Notes: generated by a model from the sequence alone, not told the origin. A stretch of DNA of 8,520 bases from Campylobacter sp. (GCA_021203945.1 JAJQAF010000201.1:1-8520); one strand, 5' to 3'; counted from the first letter of the stretch, positions 1 to 6,335 are shown. A program made the numbers and translations.

Positions 1-14
1 GAATAAATTTATAA

Positions 15-35
15 AGCCCGAAGTGAATTCGGGCT
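15..35. terminator. GC-rich hairpin, probable terminator of a gene left of the window
   Basis: AGCCCGAA (15-22) pairs perfectly with TTCGGGCT (28-35) around a 5-nt loop. Neither side has a clean T-run: the plus-strand side continues AATTGCTATC and the minus-strand side TTATAAATTT. It lies just outside the mobile element. It may end transcription of a gene that stops left of the window; a TAA occurs at 4-6, but its frame cannot be checked. Confidence 0.5.
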
Positions 36-49
36 AATTGCTATCTTAA

Positions 50-57
50 AATTTTTA
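50..57. repeat. Left target-site duplication (AATTTTTA)
   Basis: AATTTTTA directly abuts the left terminal inverted repeat and is repeated exactly at 3890-3897, next to the right one. Eight base pairs is the duplication length known for the IS1595 family. Because the octamer is pure A/T it is weak alone; its exact placement against both repeat ends makes it convincing. Confidence 0.8.
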
Positions 58-82
58 CGCTCTGTTAAAATATAAGATTGCT
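58..82 (+). repeat. Left terminal inverted repeat
   Basis: Reading inward, the left end matches the reverse complement of 3865-3889 at 21 of 25 positions. Fourteen consecutive bases (59-72, GCTCTGTTAAAATA) are identical, then three differ, then GATTGCT (76-82) is identical. The first base differs (C here, G on the right). This repeat should be the transposase binding and cleavage site. Confidence 0.82.
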
Positions 83-94
83 TTTTAAGCTTTA

Positions 95-106
95 TTTTGC
101 TAAAAT
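95..106 (+). promoter_or_regulatory. Putative promoter -10 for the transposase-cargo operon
   Basis: TTTTGCTAAAAT (95-106) resembles a campylobacterial extended -10 element (TTTGnTAnAAT) behind a T-rich stretch. It sits about 35 bases before the transposase ATG and just inside the left end, so the element would carry its own promoter. No convincing -35 box is seen, which is usual in this group. This is pattern-based only. Confidence 0.45.
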
Positions 107-140
107 ATCTACATTAAAAAATAGCAACAAAGGCAGTAAA

Positions 141-1166
141 ATGGCAACTTCAAACGCAGAGCTTGAAATAGTAAAACAGCTTTTTAGCACACTCAGCAAT
201 GATGATAAAAAATCATTTTTAAAATCTCTTAAATCAAAAGAAAAACAAGAACAAAATTTTACATTTACCAAAGAGATAAAAGAGTGTCCTTATTGCAAAT
301 CAACTCATTTTAAAAAGAATGGGACAAGAAATAACGGAAAACAAAGTTTTCTCTGCCTTGATTGCAATAAATCTTTTGTAACTTCAAGCAACACTATCTT
401 ATACGGTGTCAAAAAAGACATATCTGTATGGAAAAAATATATCCACTGTATAATAGAAAAATATTCGCTTAGAAAAACCGCTGAAATCTGCGGTATCTCA
501 CTGCCTACCGCTTTTACTTGGCGACATAAAATCCTAGATGCACTTCAAGAAATGCAAGAGAGTGTAAAACTTGACGGCATAGTTGAAGCCGATGAAACAT
601 TTATGCCTATCTCATACAAAGGTCATCACAAGGATTTTAATTTTCCACGCTTGGCAAAACATCGTAGCACTGCAAACACTAAGCGTGGATTATCTAAGGA
701 ACTTGTTTGCATACCTTGTATTGTAAATTTAAATGGCAAATCAGTGGCTAAGATAGCAAATCTTGGCAAACCAAATGTAAAGGCTCTAAATAGCGTTATA
801 AACGGCAAAGTAGAGCGTGAAAGCATATTTGTGACCGATAGCCTACGCTCATATCTAAAACTGTCAAACGAAATGAGCCTTAATCACATAAGAATACCAC
901 GCAATAAATACTCTAACGGAAGCTTTAATATACAAGTAGTCAATAACTACCATAGCAGATTAAAATCAATGCTAGTGTATAATTTTAAAGGTGTATCTAC
1001 AAAATATCTTAACAACTATCTTGTCTATCACAATTTTGTAAATTTTGCAAAAGAGAGTAGAAAAGATAAAGAACAGATGCTTTTTAATCATATACTAAAC
1101 ACTAACTGCGTAAGCCGAAACATAAGCGTAGCTAATAGACCTGCTGTGCCGTTGTTGGTTGCGTAG
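141..1166 (+). CDS. IS1595-family (ISXO2-like) transposase
   Basis: This is a DDE-superfamily transposase that should cut and join the element's ends, 341 aa from ATG 141. Residues 49-75 form a zinc ribbon (C49-P-Y-C52 and C72-L-D-C75). A helix-turn-helix-like segment follows (about 107-130, RKTAEICGISLPTAFTWRHK). The catalytic domain shows IVEADETF with the first Asp at D151, the second Asp at D233 (FVTDSLRSY), and the C-terminal family signature VNNYHSRLKSM (267-277) followed by GVSTKYLNNYL. All are typical of IS1595 transposases; the third catalytic position is probably an Asn/His of the NNYH block rather than Glu. An upstream TTG (78) keeps the frame open but lies inside the terminal repeat, so ATG 141, with a weak AAAGG upstream, is preferred. 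No damage is visible; it may be active. The cargo gene follows after 21 bp. Confidence 0.9.
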   Translation: MATSNAELEIVKQLFSTLSNDDKKSFLKSLKSKEKQEQNFTFTKEIKECPYCKSTHFKKNGTRNNGKQSFLCLDCNKSFVTSSNTILYGVKKDISVWKKYIHCIIEKYSLRKTAEICGISLPTAFTWRHKILDALQEMQESVKLDGIVEADETFMPISYKGHHKDFNFPRLAKHRSTANTKRGLSKELVCIPCIVNLNGKSVAKIANLGKPNVKALNSVINGKVERESIFVTDSLRSYLKLSNEMSLNHIRIPRNKYSNGSFNIQVVNNYHSRLKSMLVYNFKGVSTKYLNNYLVYHNFVNFAKESRKDKEQMLFNHILNTNCVSRNISVANRPAVPLLVA

Positions 1167-1187
1167 AAAATAGAAAAGGAAAGTAAA

Positions 1188-1666
1188 ATGTCTGAAAAAA
1201 GTAACAGCGAGACAATAACCGAAAATCTTTTTAGAGATTTTTATGGAGCTAATGAGTTTATAGAAAAATCAGCTATTCCAAAGAAATATGGTTTTATGTC
1301 AAAGAAAAAACAAAATTAGTAGGTTATCCTGATTTTTTCAAGCATAAAAAAGCAAAGGGATTTGACTTTTATATCGTTACAGAAGCAAAAGCAACTAATC
1401 ATAAACAAGCCTGCGATGAAACTATATTTTATATGCAAAATAACAAAATAAGCGGAGATATAATAGGTATAGCTATTTCAGGACAGACATCGGCAAAATT
1501 AAAAGTTACATATTATTTTAGAAATGCAGATGAGCCCACTGTAATAGCAACATTAACTCCAAAAACTCTGTTACCTATGGCAGAAATAGTAAAAATGTTT
1601 AAGAAAGAGAAATTTGGCGATAGTGTTACAGATAGCGATTTGCACGACATACTTACTAAAAATTAA
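1188..1666 (+). pseudogene. Nuclease part of a fused restriction-modification protein, split by frameshift
   Basis: The gene starts at ATG 1188 behind AAGGA (1176-1180), 21 bp after the transposase stop. The first reading frame gives SETITENLFRDFYGANEFIE and stops at TAG 1317-1319. Protein-like sequence continues in the -1 frame from about 1310: KLVGYPDFFKH, then FYIVTEAKAT, then GDIIGIAISGQ, ending at TAA 1664. GYPD followed by EAK is a PD-(D/E)xK nuclease core, as in the N-terminal nuclease domain of single-chain R-M enzymes. Restoring one A in the A-run 1305-1310 would fuse the two pieces. A second shift near 1658-1662 leads on to the methyltransferase frame. As it stands the nuclease should not be made, barring recoding or slippage. 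The family call rests on the motif pair and the following methylase, not on a database match. Confidence 0.72.
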
Positions 1667-3413
1667 TAAAAAATTGCATAATGGAAACAAGGTAAGAGAT
1701 ACCGATAGAAGCTTGTTTTTTAGTGGTATTATGATAGCTCTTACAAACACAAATTTCAGAAAAACTTATAAAGACATTCAAGCACCCACAAAAGGCAGGA
1801 CGCCAAGAACTCAATCACACTATTTAAACGAAGCTATTTTATCTAGCATTGAAATGCAGCTAAAAAACAAAATCAATAATAATCTATCAAAAGAAATAGA
1901 ATGGAAAGATAGCTTCTCGTTTATAAAAACCATAGATTTTAGCTTAGATGAATACAAAGAACTAATATTACTTATAGAAAACGAAATATTTATCCCATTC
2001 AAAAATGACGAAAAACAAGATATACTTGGTAAGGCATACAAAATATTTTTACATAGGTCAGGCAAAATAGATAACAAAAACATAATCCTTACACCAGACC
2101 ACATAAAAAGCTTTATGATAGAACTAGCAAGGCTTAGTATTGATGATGTCGTTATAGATACTTGCACCGGAACAGGTGGTTTTCTAATGGAAGCTATGGA
2201 AATTTTAGTTGATTTGGTAAAAAATGACACCAAGAAAATCAAGCAGATAAAAGAAAAACAGCTAATAGGCTTTGAAGTAGATAGAGTTTTATTTGCTCTT
2301 GCTTGCTCAAATATGTTTTTACACGGAGATGGTAAAAGTAACCTATTTTTTAGAAGCTCATTAATAGATGACAGTAATCAGCATTTAGTCCAAGTAAGAG
2401 ATAATCAGTTACTAAGAAAAATTAGGTCATTAAAGCCTACAAAGTGCATTATAAATCCGCCCTATGAAAACAATAATCCTATCAAATTTACAAAACAAGC
2501 ATTAGAGTATTTGGAACCAAATGGCAAACTAATAATCATTATGCCAAGAACTACACTGCAAAATAACATACAAGCAACGCAAGAAATATTAGAAAATGCC
2601 AAGCTTGATTTTATTATAAAAATGCCTGAAAACCTTTTTAGGGAACAAAGCAGAACAGTAAACACAGCAATTTTTGGCTTTACCAAAACTAGACACCAAA
2701 ACAATGACAAAACTATTTTTTATACACTAAAAGATGATGGCTTAGTAAGTATACAGCACAAAGGCAGAGTTGATAAATTTAATAAATGGAGTGGTATTAA
2801 AAACGATATATTAAATGTCATATTGTCTATGCCAAAAAAATATCAAAAGAGAATTTTAGACGATGATAGAAATATTGACTTGGTTGGTTTTAAAGAGAGT
2901 AAGGACAAAACAATAATGTTAGGCGATATATTTGACTTTAAAAAAGGCTCATTAGCGAGCGAAAATAACACAAAGGGTAAATACACTTTTATTACAGCAA
3001 GCGAAGAATATAAAACACATAATGTTTCAACGCATAATTGTGAAGCTTTAATATATGCAGTTTCTGCAAGTGGAAGTTTAGGTAGGTGTCATTATTTTAA
3101 TGGCGAATTTATAGCTTCAAATCTATGTGTAATTCTTACACCAAAAGAAAATGTAGAAGTTGAAATGAAATTTTATGCAAAGTATTTAAATAGTCTAAGA
3201 GAACAAATAGTTGATGAGCTTGCTGACGGAACTTCCAAACTTACAATAGACATAGAGGCATTAAAAAGATACAAAATAAAGTCAATCTCAATAGAAAAGC
3301 AAAAGGAAATAATGAAAGAAATAGACAAAAACCAAAAAGCTATATTAAAAAAACAGCAAGAGATAGACGAATTAAATGAGAAAATAAAAACTCAATTTGA
3401 TAACTTAATTTAA
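1614..3413 (+). CDS. N6-adenine DNA methyltransferase with fused target-recognition domain (Type IIG-like)
   Basis: This part should methylate adenine in a specific DNA site using AdoMet. Numbering from TTG 1614 (599 aa): a helical linker including RDTDRSLFFSG (28-38); LTPDHIKSFM (159-168), resembling methylase motif X; AdoMet motif I DTCTGTGGF (182-190); acidic GFEVD (219-223); catalytic motif IV NPPY (281-284). From about 434 an HsdS-like target-recognition domain follows, ending in a Lys/Glu-rich coiled coil (about 562-595). Only one recognition domain is present, against two in a usual HsdS. The true start is unclear: this frame naturally continues the nuclease piece (LHDILTK then INKKLHNGNKVRDTDRSL) across a frameshift at 1658-1662, so it is the C-terminal part of one about 740-residue protein. 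On its own it might start at TTG 1674 or ATG 1731. All methylase motifs look intact. Confidence 0.82.
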   Translation: MAIVLQIAICTTYLLKINKKLHNGNKVRDTDRSLFFSGIMIALTNTNFRKTYKDIQAPTKGRTPRTQSHYLNEAILSSIEMQLKNKINNNLSKEIEWKDSFSFIKTIDFSLDEYKELILLIENEIFIPFKNDEKQDILGKAYKIFLHRSGKIDNKNIILTPDHIKSFMIELARLSIDDVVIDTCTGTGGFLMEAMEILVDLVKNDTKKIKQIKEKQLIGFEVDRVLFALACSNMFLHGDGKSNLFFRSSLIDDSNQHLVQVRDNQLLRKIRSLKPTKCIINPPYENNNPIKFTKQALEYLEPNGKLIIIMPRTTLQNNIQATQEILENAKLDFIIKMPENLFREQSRTVNTAIFGFTKTRHQNNDKTIFYTLKDDGLVSIQHKGRVDKFNKWSGIKNDILNVILSMPKKYQKRILDDDRNIDLVGFKESKDKTIMLGDIFDFKKGSLASENNTKGKYTFITASEEYKTHNVSTHNCEALIYAVSASGSLGRCHYFNGEFIASNLCVILTPKENVEVEMKFYAKYLNSLREQIVDELADGTSKLTIDIEALKRYKIKSISIEKQKEIMKEIDKNQKAILKKQQEIDELNEKIKTQFDNLI

Positions 3414-3435
3414 AGTGCCACTTACGGCACTTTTT
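3412..3435 (+). terminator. Rho-independent terminator after the methyltransferase gene
   Basis: AAAGTGCC (3412-3419) pairs perfectly with GGCACTTT (3426-3433) around the loop ACTTAC, and the 3' arm runs into TTTTT (3431-3435). The stem begins within the TAA stop codon. It should end the transposase-cargo transcript and separate it from the small ORF that follows. Confidence 0.75.
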
Positions 3436-3478
3436 ACACAAACAACTTATCAAAAAAACAAGCATAAAAAGGAAACTT

Positions 3479-3761
3479 ATACCAACCGTTGATTTTGCTG
3501 ATGTTCAGGCTATGTCAGAGAAAAACATTCAAGCAACCCTAGATTTTTTAAAAGGGTCGGCAAGAAAAGGCTGATGTGATAGATGATGAAATAAGAAATT
3601 ATAGAGAACAAATTGGAGCAATAAAGACCACACCATACGATGACGAAAACGAAAGATTAAAGGCACTCACTAAGCTAAACAATGACTTTATATTCTATCA
3701 AGGCTCTTTCGCAAAGGCTCTCTCTAAATGTATTCAAATTGACAAACAGCAAATAGGGTAA
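3479..3761 (+). pseudogene. Small unrecognised cargo ORF, frameshifted and lacking a normal start
   Basis: I do not recognise this protein. Two frames join into one protein-like reading of about 93 residues. The first frame (3479-3572) reads PTVDFADVQAMSEKNIQATL then DFLKG. The second (about 3558-3761) reads QEKADVIDDEIRNYREQI, then DDENERLKALTKLNNDFIFY and ends at TAA 3759-3761. Removing one G from the GGG at 3554-3556 joins them. A Shine-Dalgarno-like AAAAGGAAA precedes an ATA (3479-3481) where an ATG would be expected, suggesting a lost start. An internal ATG (3512) gives only 20 codons before TGA; GTG 3576 opens the second part (61 aa) but has no clear ribosome site. The product would be small, charged, helical and soluble. 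It lies between the methyltransferase terminator and the right end of the element. Confidence 0.45.
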
Positions 3762-3827
3762 AATTTGGCAACGATCTTAGTTGCAAGAACAATAGACAAG
3801 AAAGGAAATTTAAACGATAGATAGCAT

Positions 3828-3856
3828 AGAGAACAAAAAATAGGTTCTTTTATTTT
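3828..3856 (+). terminator. Weak hairpin with T-rich tail near the element's right end
   Basis: AGAGAAC (3828-3834) can pair with GTTCTTT (3844-3850), including one G-U pair, around a 9-nt loop, and the arm continues into TTTTATTTTT. It could end transcription of the small ORF inside the element. The stem is short and A/T-rich. Confidence 0.35.
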
Positions 3857-3864
3857 TATGAGTT

Positions 3865-3889
3865 AGCAATCAGGTATTTTAACAGAGCC
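3865..3889 (-). repeat. Right terminal inverted repeat
   Basis: The reverse complement reads GGCTCTGTTAAAATA, then CCT, then GATTGCT, matching the left end (58-82) at 21 of 25 positions. It is followed at once by the 8-bp duplication AATTTTTA. Confidence 0.82.
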
Positions 3890-3897
3890 AATTTTTA
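3890..3897. repeat. Right target-site duplication (AATTTTTA)
   Basis: This is an exact copy of 50-57, immediately outside the right terminal repeat. Deleting 58-3897 would restore a plausible empty site with a single AATTTTTA. Confidence 0.8.
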
Positions 3898-4181
3898 AAT
3901 ATCTAAGCCGCTATTTAAGCCGATTTTTACGAGTTACTACGGTTATTTAAATCTAATAAATTTTGTTTTGATTGTAGTATGAAACTTTGTAATAAAATAT
4001 CGTATTGTCTGCGTTGTCGGTTTGCATTTTAAGTAAAATTTCGCAAGTTTTAATATATTTGCGGCTTTTTTAATTATTAATTTTGAAACAAGAAATTAAT
4101 AAAGATTGATTGCAAAATAATGCTAAAGCCGCTTTAAACATTTAAGACTAAGCAAAAATATGGTTAAAATTTCAAATGAAC
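3898..4181. other. AT-rich intergenic region, no gene seen
   Basis: No supported coding region lies here. It contains an A/T-only 10-bp hairpin (TTATTAATTT 4074-4083 with AAATTAATAA 4093-4102) nested inside a distant GCGGCTTT (4061-4068)/AAAGCCGC (4125-4132) pair. Neither is followed by a T-run in the direction of the minus-strand ABC operon that ends at 4182, so the operon's terminator is not clear. The run TAAGCCG occurs twice close together (3903-3923). Confidence 0.5.
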
Positions 4182-4919
4182 TCAAAACGAAAATAAATTT
4201 AAAAATTTCTTCGCACGTTGCGTTGTGGGGTTTGTAAAAAACTCTTCGGGTGTGCCTTGCTCAATAATCTCGCGTTCGTCCATAAAGATAATTCTATCCG
4301 CTACGGCACGCGCTAATTCCATTTCGTGCGTTACGATTAGCATCGTCATTCCCTCTTTGGCTAAATTTATGATGACATCCAAAACCTCGCGCACGATCTC
4401 GGGATCAAGTGCTGCGGTAACCTCGTCAAATAGCATCAAATCGGGGTTCATGCAAAGCGCACGCACGATAGCGATACGCTGCTTTTGTCCGCCGCTAAGC
4501 TCCTTTGGGTATGCAAATTTCTTTTGGCTCAAACCCACTTTTTCAAGCCATGCATCAGCTTCCTTTTCAACCTCTTTTTTATCGCGTTTTAAGGCTTTTA
4601 CGGGACCTAGCAGGATGTTGTCCATCACATTCATATGGTCAAACAGCTCATAGCTTTGAAATACCATTCCTACGTATTGACGAATGCGCGTCCAATCCTT
4701 AAACTCCCTTGTAATCGTCTCGCCGTGTATGATTATCTCTCCGTTTGCGATTTGCTCCAAGCCGTTTATGCAGCGCAAAGTCGTGCTTTTGCCACAACCA
4801 GAAGGTCCTAAAAGCACTAGCACTTCGCCGATTTTAACGTTTAAATTTATATTTTTAAGAGCCTGCGTATCGCCGTAAAATTTATCTAAATTTTTAAGTT
4901 GCAGTATGAATTGATCCAT
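4182..4919 (-). CDS. Polar amino acid ABC transporter, ATP-binding protein
   Basis: This is the cytoplasmic ATPase that powers uptake through the two permeases encoded just upstream. It is 245 aa, the usual length of the GlnQ/HisP class. Visible motifs are Walker [10 protein letters not shown] (38-46), Q-loop Gln in VFQSYELF (Q88), signature LSGGQKQR (141-148), Walker B LMLFDE (161-166) followed by VTAALDPE, and switch His in VTHEM (H198). The D-loop region has DEVTAALD where DEPTSALD is commoner; this variant also occurs in other polar amino acid transporters and is not expected to disable it. The ATG at 4919 has AAAGG seven bases upstream and lies 9 bp after the stop of the second permease, so the three genes form one operon. 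The substrate cannot be read from the ATPase; glutamine, glutamate/aspartate or a similar polar amino acid is likely from the family. Confidence 0.93.
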   Translation of the reverse strand: MDQFILQLKNLDKFYGDTQALKNINLNVKIGEVLVLLGPSGCGKSTTLRCINGLEQIANGEIIIHGETITREFKDWTRIRQYVGMVFQSYELFDHMNVMDNILLGPVKALKRDKKEVEKEADAWLEKVGLSQKKFAYPKELSGGQKQRIAIVRALCMNPDLMLFDEVTAALDPEIVREVLDVIINLAKEGMTMLIVTHEMELARAVADRIIFMDEREIIEQGTPEEFFTNPTTQRAKKFLNLFSF

Positions 4920-4928
4920 TTGTAGCCT

Positions 4929-5597
4929 TTAATTCCATCTATCTTCAAGCTTTTTTGATAGCTTTGAGATAGGATAGCAGATGATGAAATACAAAATAAA
5001 AATGAAGCCGTATATCCAAAACGGCGCCATATTGTTGTTAAACACGTGATTTTCTATGATTTGCTGACCGACCTTGACTACTTCAACCACTCCGATCAGC
5101 ACGACTATGGAAGTCGTTTTTATCATACGGCTTAATAAATTTACCGCGCCCGGCACCAACCGTCTCATGGCAAGCGGGATTATGACGTAGATATATATTT
5201 GGGTTTTGTTTAATCCAAGCGAAGCCGCGCTTTCAAACTGATGAGCGGGTATAGAAGTGATAGCTCCTCGCACTATGTCCATCATCTCAAATACGCCCCA
5301 AACGCTAAATACCAAAAGCGACGCCGTAAATGCGCTGATATGCACTCCCAGCATACGCGAAAGTCCGAAATAAAATATAAACAACCAAACGATAGTCGGC
5401 ATTATCCGCACTATTTCAAGGCAAATTTTGCATATGGCGTAGATAAATTTATTTTTTGAACTCATTAAAACACCCATAAATAGCCCGCCGACGATTGAAA
5501 CGATTATGGAAATCAGCGCGATCTCAAGACTTACTAAAAGCCCTCCGCCCAGACGTATTAAATTTTGCGCGTCAAATATTATGCTAACTCCTTGCAC
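4929..5597 (-). CDS. Polar amino acid ABC transporter, permease (second of two)
   Basis: This is an inner-membrane permease of the HisM/GlnP family, 222 aa from GTG 5597, with several strongly hydrophobic segments (about 16-43, 67-84, 88-105, 160-178, 192-210). The EAA loop that docks onto the ATPase is visible as SAASLGLNKTQIYIYVIIPL (123-142). Start choice: the frame is open up to TTG 5654, which would overlap the preceding gene by 71 bp. GTG 5597 has an AAAGGA Shine-Dalgarno (5604-5609) six bases upstream and gives the normal family length, with only a 14-bp overlap with the first permease's end. That overlap suggests translational coupling. It probably pairs with the first permease as a heterodimer in the complex. 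Confidence 0.9.
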   Translation of the reverse strand: MQGVSIIFDAQNLIRLGGGLLVSLEIALISIIVSIVGGLFMGVLMSSKNKFIYAICKICLEIVRIMPTIVWLFIFYFGLSRMLGVHISAFTASLLVFSVWGVFEMMDIVRGAITSIPAHQFESAASLGLNKTQIYIYVIIPLAMRRLVPGAVNLLSRMIKTTSIVVLIGVVEVVKVGQQIIENHVFNNNMAPFWIYGFIFILYFIICYPISKLSKKLEDRWN

Positions 5598-6237
5598 GTC
5601 GTATCCTTTGCTCCAGCCATGTAAGAGCCAGCGAAATAGGCAAAATGATAGCAAGATAGCTTACGACAAGCATAAAAAGCGCTTCGTCCGTCATATAATA
5701 AATCCCGATAATATCCTTTGCGACATAGACGAGATCGGCAAGCGCCACTATACTGACGATAGATGTTTCTTTTAGTAAAAATATAATATTTGCGCTGATA
5801 CTCGGTAGCGCCGTGCCGAAAGCTTGAGGCAAGATAACGTAGCGCAAGAGTTGGTTTTGCGTGAGAGCTATGCTAAGTCCGGCTTCCAGTTGCGAGCGTT
5901 TGACCGCTTCAAAACCAAGTCTGAAACTCTCCGCCATATAGCTTCCGCCCAAAAACGCAAGCCCGATGACAGCGCATGAAAAGCTGCTTAAAGAAATTCC
6001 GAGCTTAGGCAAACCGTAATACAAGAAAAACAGCTGAATAAGTAGCGGAGTATTGCGACTAAGCTCTATATAGCCGTTTATGAGCGGGATTATAAATTTA
6101 ATCTTATAAAATTTAGCCGCCATGCATAAAATTCCTATAATAAGCGAAAGTAAAATCCCGTAAAAGGCAAGCTCAAGCGTTAAAATCCCCGCCTTTACAT
6201 ACATCGGATAAAATTCGTTTATAAACTCAAAATCCAT
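5584..6237 (-). CDS. Polar amino acid ABC transporter, permease (first of two)
   Basis: This 217-aa inner-membrane protein of the HisM/GlnP permease family starts at ATG 6237 and is first in the operon. It shows the family block ELSRNTPLLIQLFFLYYGLP (58-77) and the EAA loop EAGLSIALTQNQLLRYVILP (118-137) that contacts the ATPase. Hydrophobic segments occur at about 17-40, 64-80, 87-103, 150-172 and 186-207. The ribosome site is weak (AAAGAA just upstream). The order permease, permease, ATPase without a binding protein resembles, from memory, the C. jejuni cj0467-cj0469 locus; this was not checked. The binding protein must be encoded elsewhere, or was lost. Confidence 0.9.
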   Translation of the reverse strand: MDFEFINEFYPMYVKAGILTLELAFYGILLSLIIGILCMAAKFYKIKFIIPLINGYIELSRNTPLLIQLFFLYYGLPKLGISLSSFSCAVIGLAFLGGSYMAESFRLGFEAVKRSQLEAGLSIALTQNQLLRYVILPQAFGTALPSISANIIFLLKETSIVSIVALADLVYVAKDIIGIYYMTDEALFMLVVSYLAIILPISLALTWLEQRIRRARS

Positions 6238-6281
6238 AAATTCTTTAGCCTGTTTTGTTAAATTTTAAGCGGATTTTATCT
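6238..6281 (-). promoter_or_regulatory. Candidate promoter region of the ABC operon
   Basis: On the minus strand two TAAAAT-like boxes (GATAAAAT at about 6274-6281 and TTAAAATTT at about 6260-6268) precede the first permease gene. Either could be a -10 box. No -35 is evident. The space is limited by the inverted repeat at 6282-6319. Confidence 0.35.
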
Positions 6282-6319
6282 AAGTAATACTAAATTTAAA
6301 GACAAATTTAGTATTACTT
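6282..6319 (-). terminator. Perfect 16-bp inverted repeat between tsdA and the ABC operon
   Basis: AAGTAATACTAAATTT (6282-6297) and AAATTTAGTATTACTT (6304-6319) are exact complements around the loop AAAGAC. It starts 16 bp after the stop of the tsdA-like gene, where a terminator is expected. On the minus strand it is followed by AGATAAAATCC instead of a T-run, so termination is likely but not certain. Its position just before the candidate -10 of the ABC operon also allows an operator role. Confidence 0.6.
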
Positions 6320-6335
6320 GTTTGATTTAAGAAAT

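Larger units (their letters stand above)
58..3889 (+). mobile_element. IS1595-family element carrying a restriction-modification cargo
   Basis: The element is 3832 bp long. Its limits come from a 25-bp imperfect terminal inverted repeat (58-82 and 3865-3889) and an exact 8-bp flanking direct repeat. It contains an intact DDE-type IS1595-family transposase followed in the same direction by a frameshifted restriction-modification gene and a small unknown ORF. Simple IS1595 members are roughly 0.7-1.2 kb; some members of the family are known to carry passenger genes, and the extra 2.7 kb here fits that type. Composition inside is more A/T-rich than in the host genes at 4182-8405, which points to transfer from a lower-GC donor. 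The intact transposase and the exact duplication suggest a fairly recent insertion. That this is one unit, not nested insertions, is inferred from finding only one pair of ends. Confidence 0.82.

Noticed and set aside
78..140. Longer transposase start at TTG 78
   Set aside because: It falls inside the terminal inverted repeat, has no ribosome site, and adds residues before the usual family N-terminus.
645..688. Inverted repeat CCACGCTT (645-652) / AAGCGTGG (681-688)
   Set aside because: It lies inside the transposase coding region with a 28-bp spacer; no sign of function and easily due to chance.
1681..1683. ATG 1681 as methyltransferase start
   Set aside because: It is in a different frame from the methyltransferase.
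3768..3784. Hairpin GCAAC (3768-3772) / GTTGC (3780-3784)
   Set aside because: Only five pairs and no T-run after it.
4042..4071. Possible plus-strand terminator CGCAA/TTGCG followed by TTTTTT
   Set aside because: Five-pair stem with a 12-nt loop, and no plus-strand gene directly before it.
4074..4102. A/T-only 10-bp hairpin as terminator of the ABC operon
   Set aside because: It is 80 bp past the stop, contains no G or C in the stem and has no T-run on the minus strand; kept only as a note on the intergenic region.
4225..4653. Long open frames antisense to the ABC genes and tsdA
   Set aside because: They are mirror images of well-supported genes, with low-complexity Ser/Arg-rich translations and no ribosome sites.
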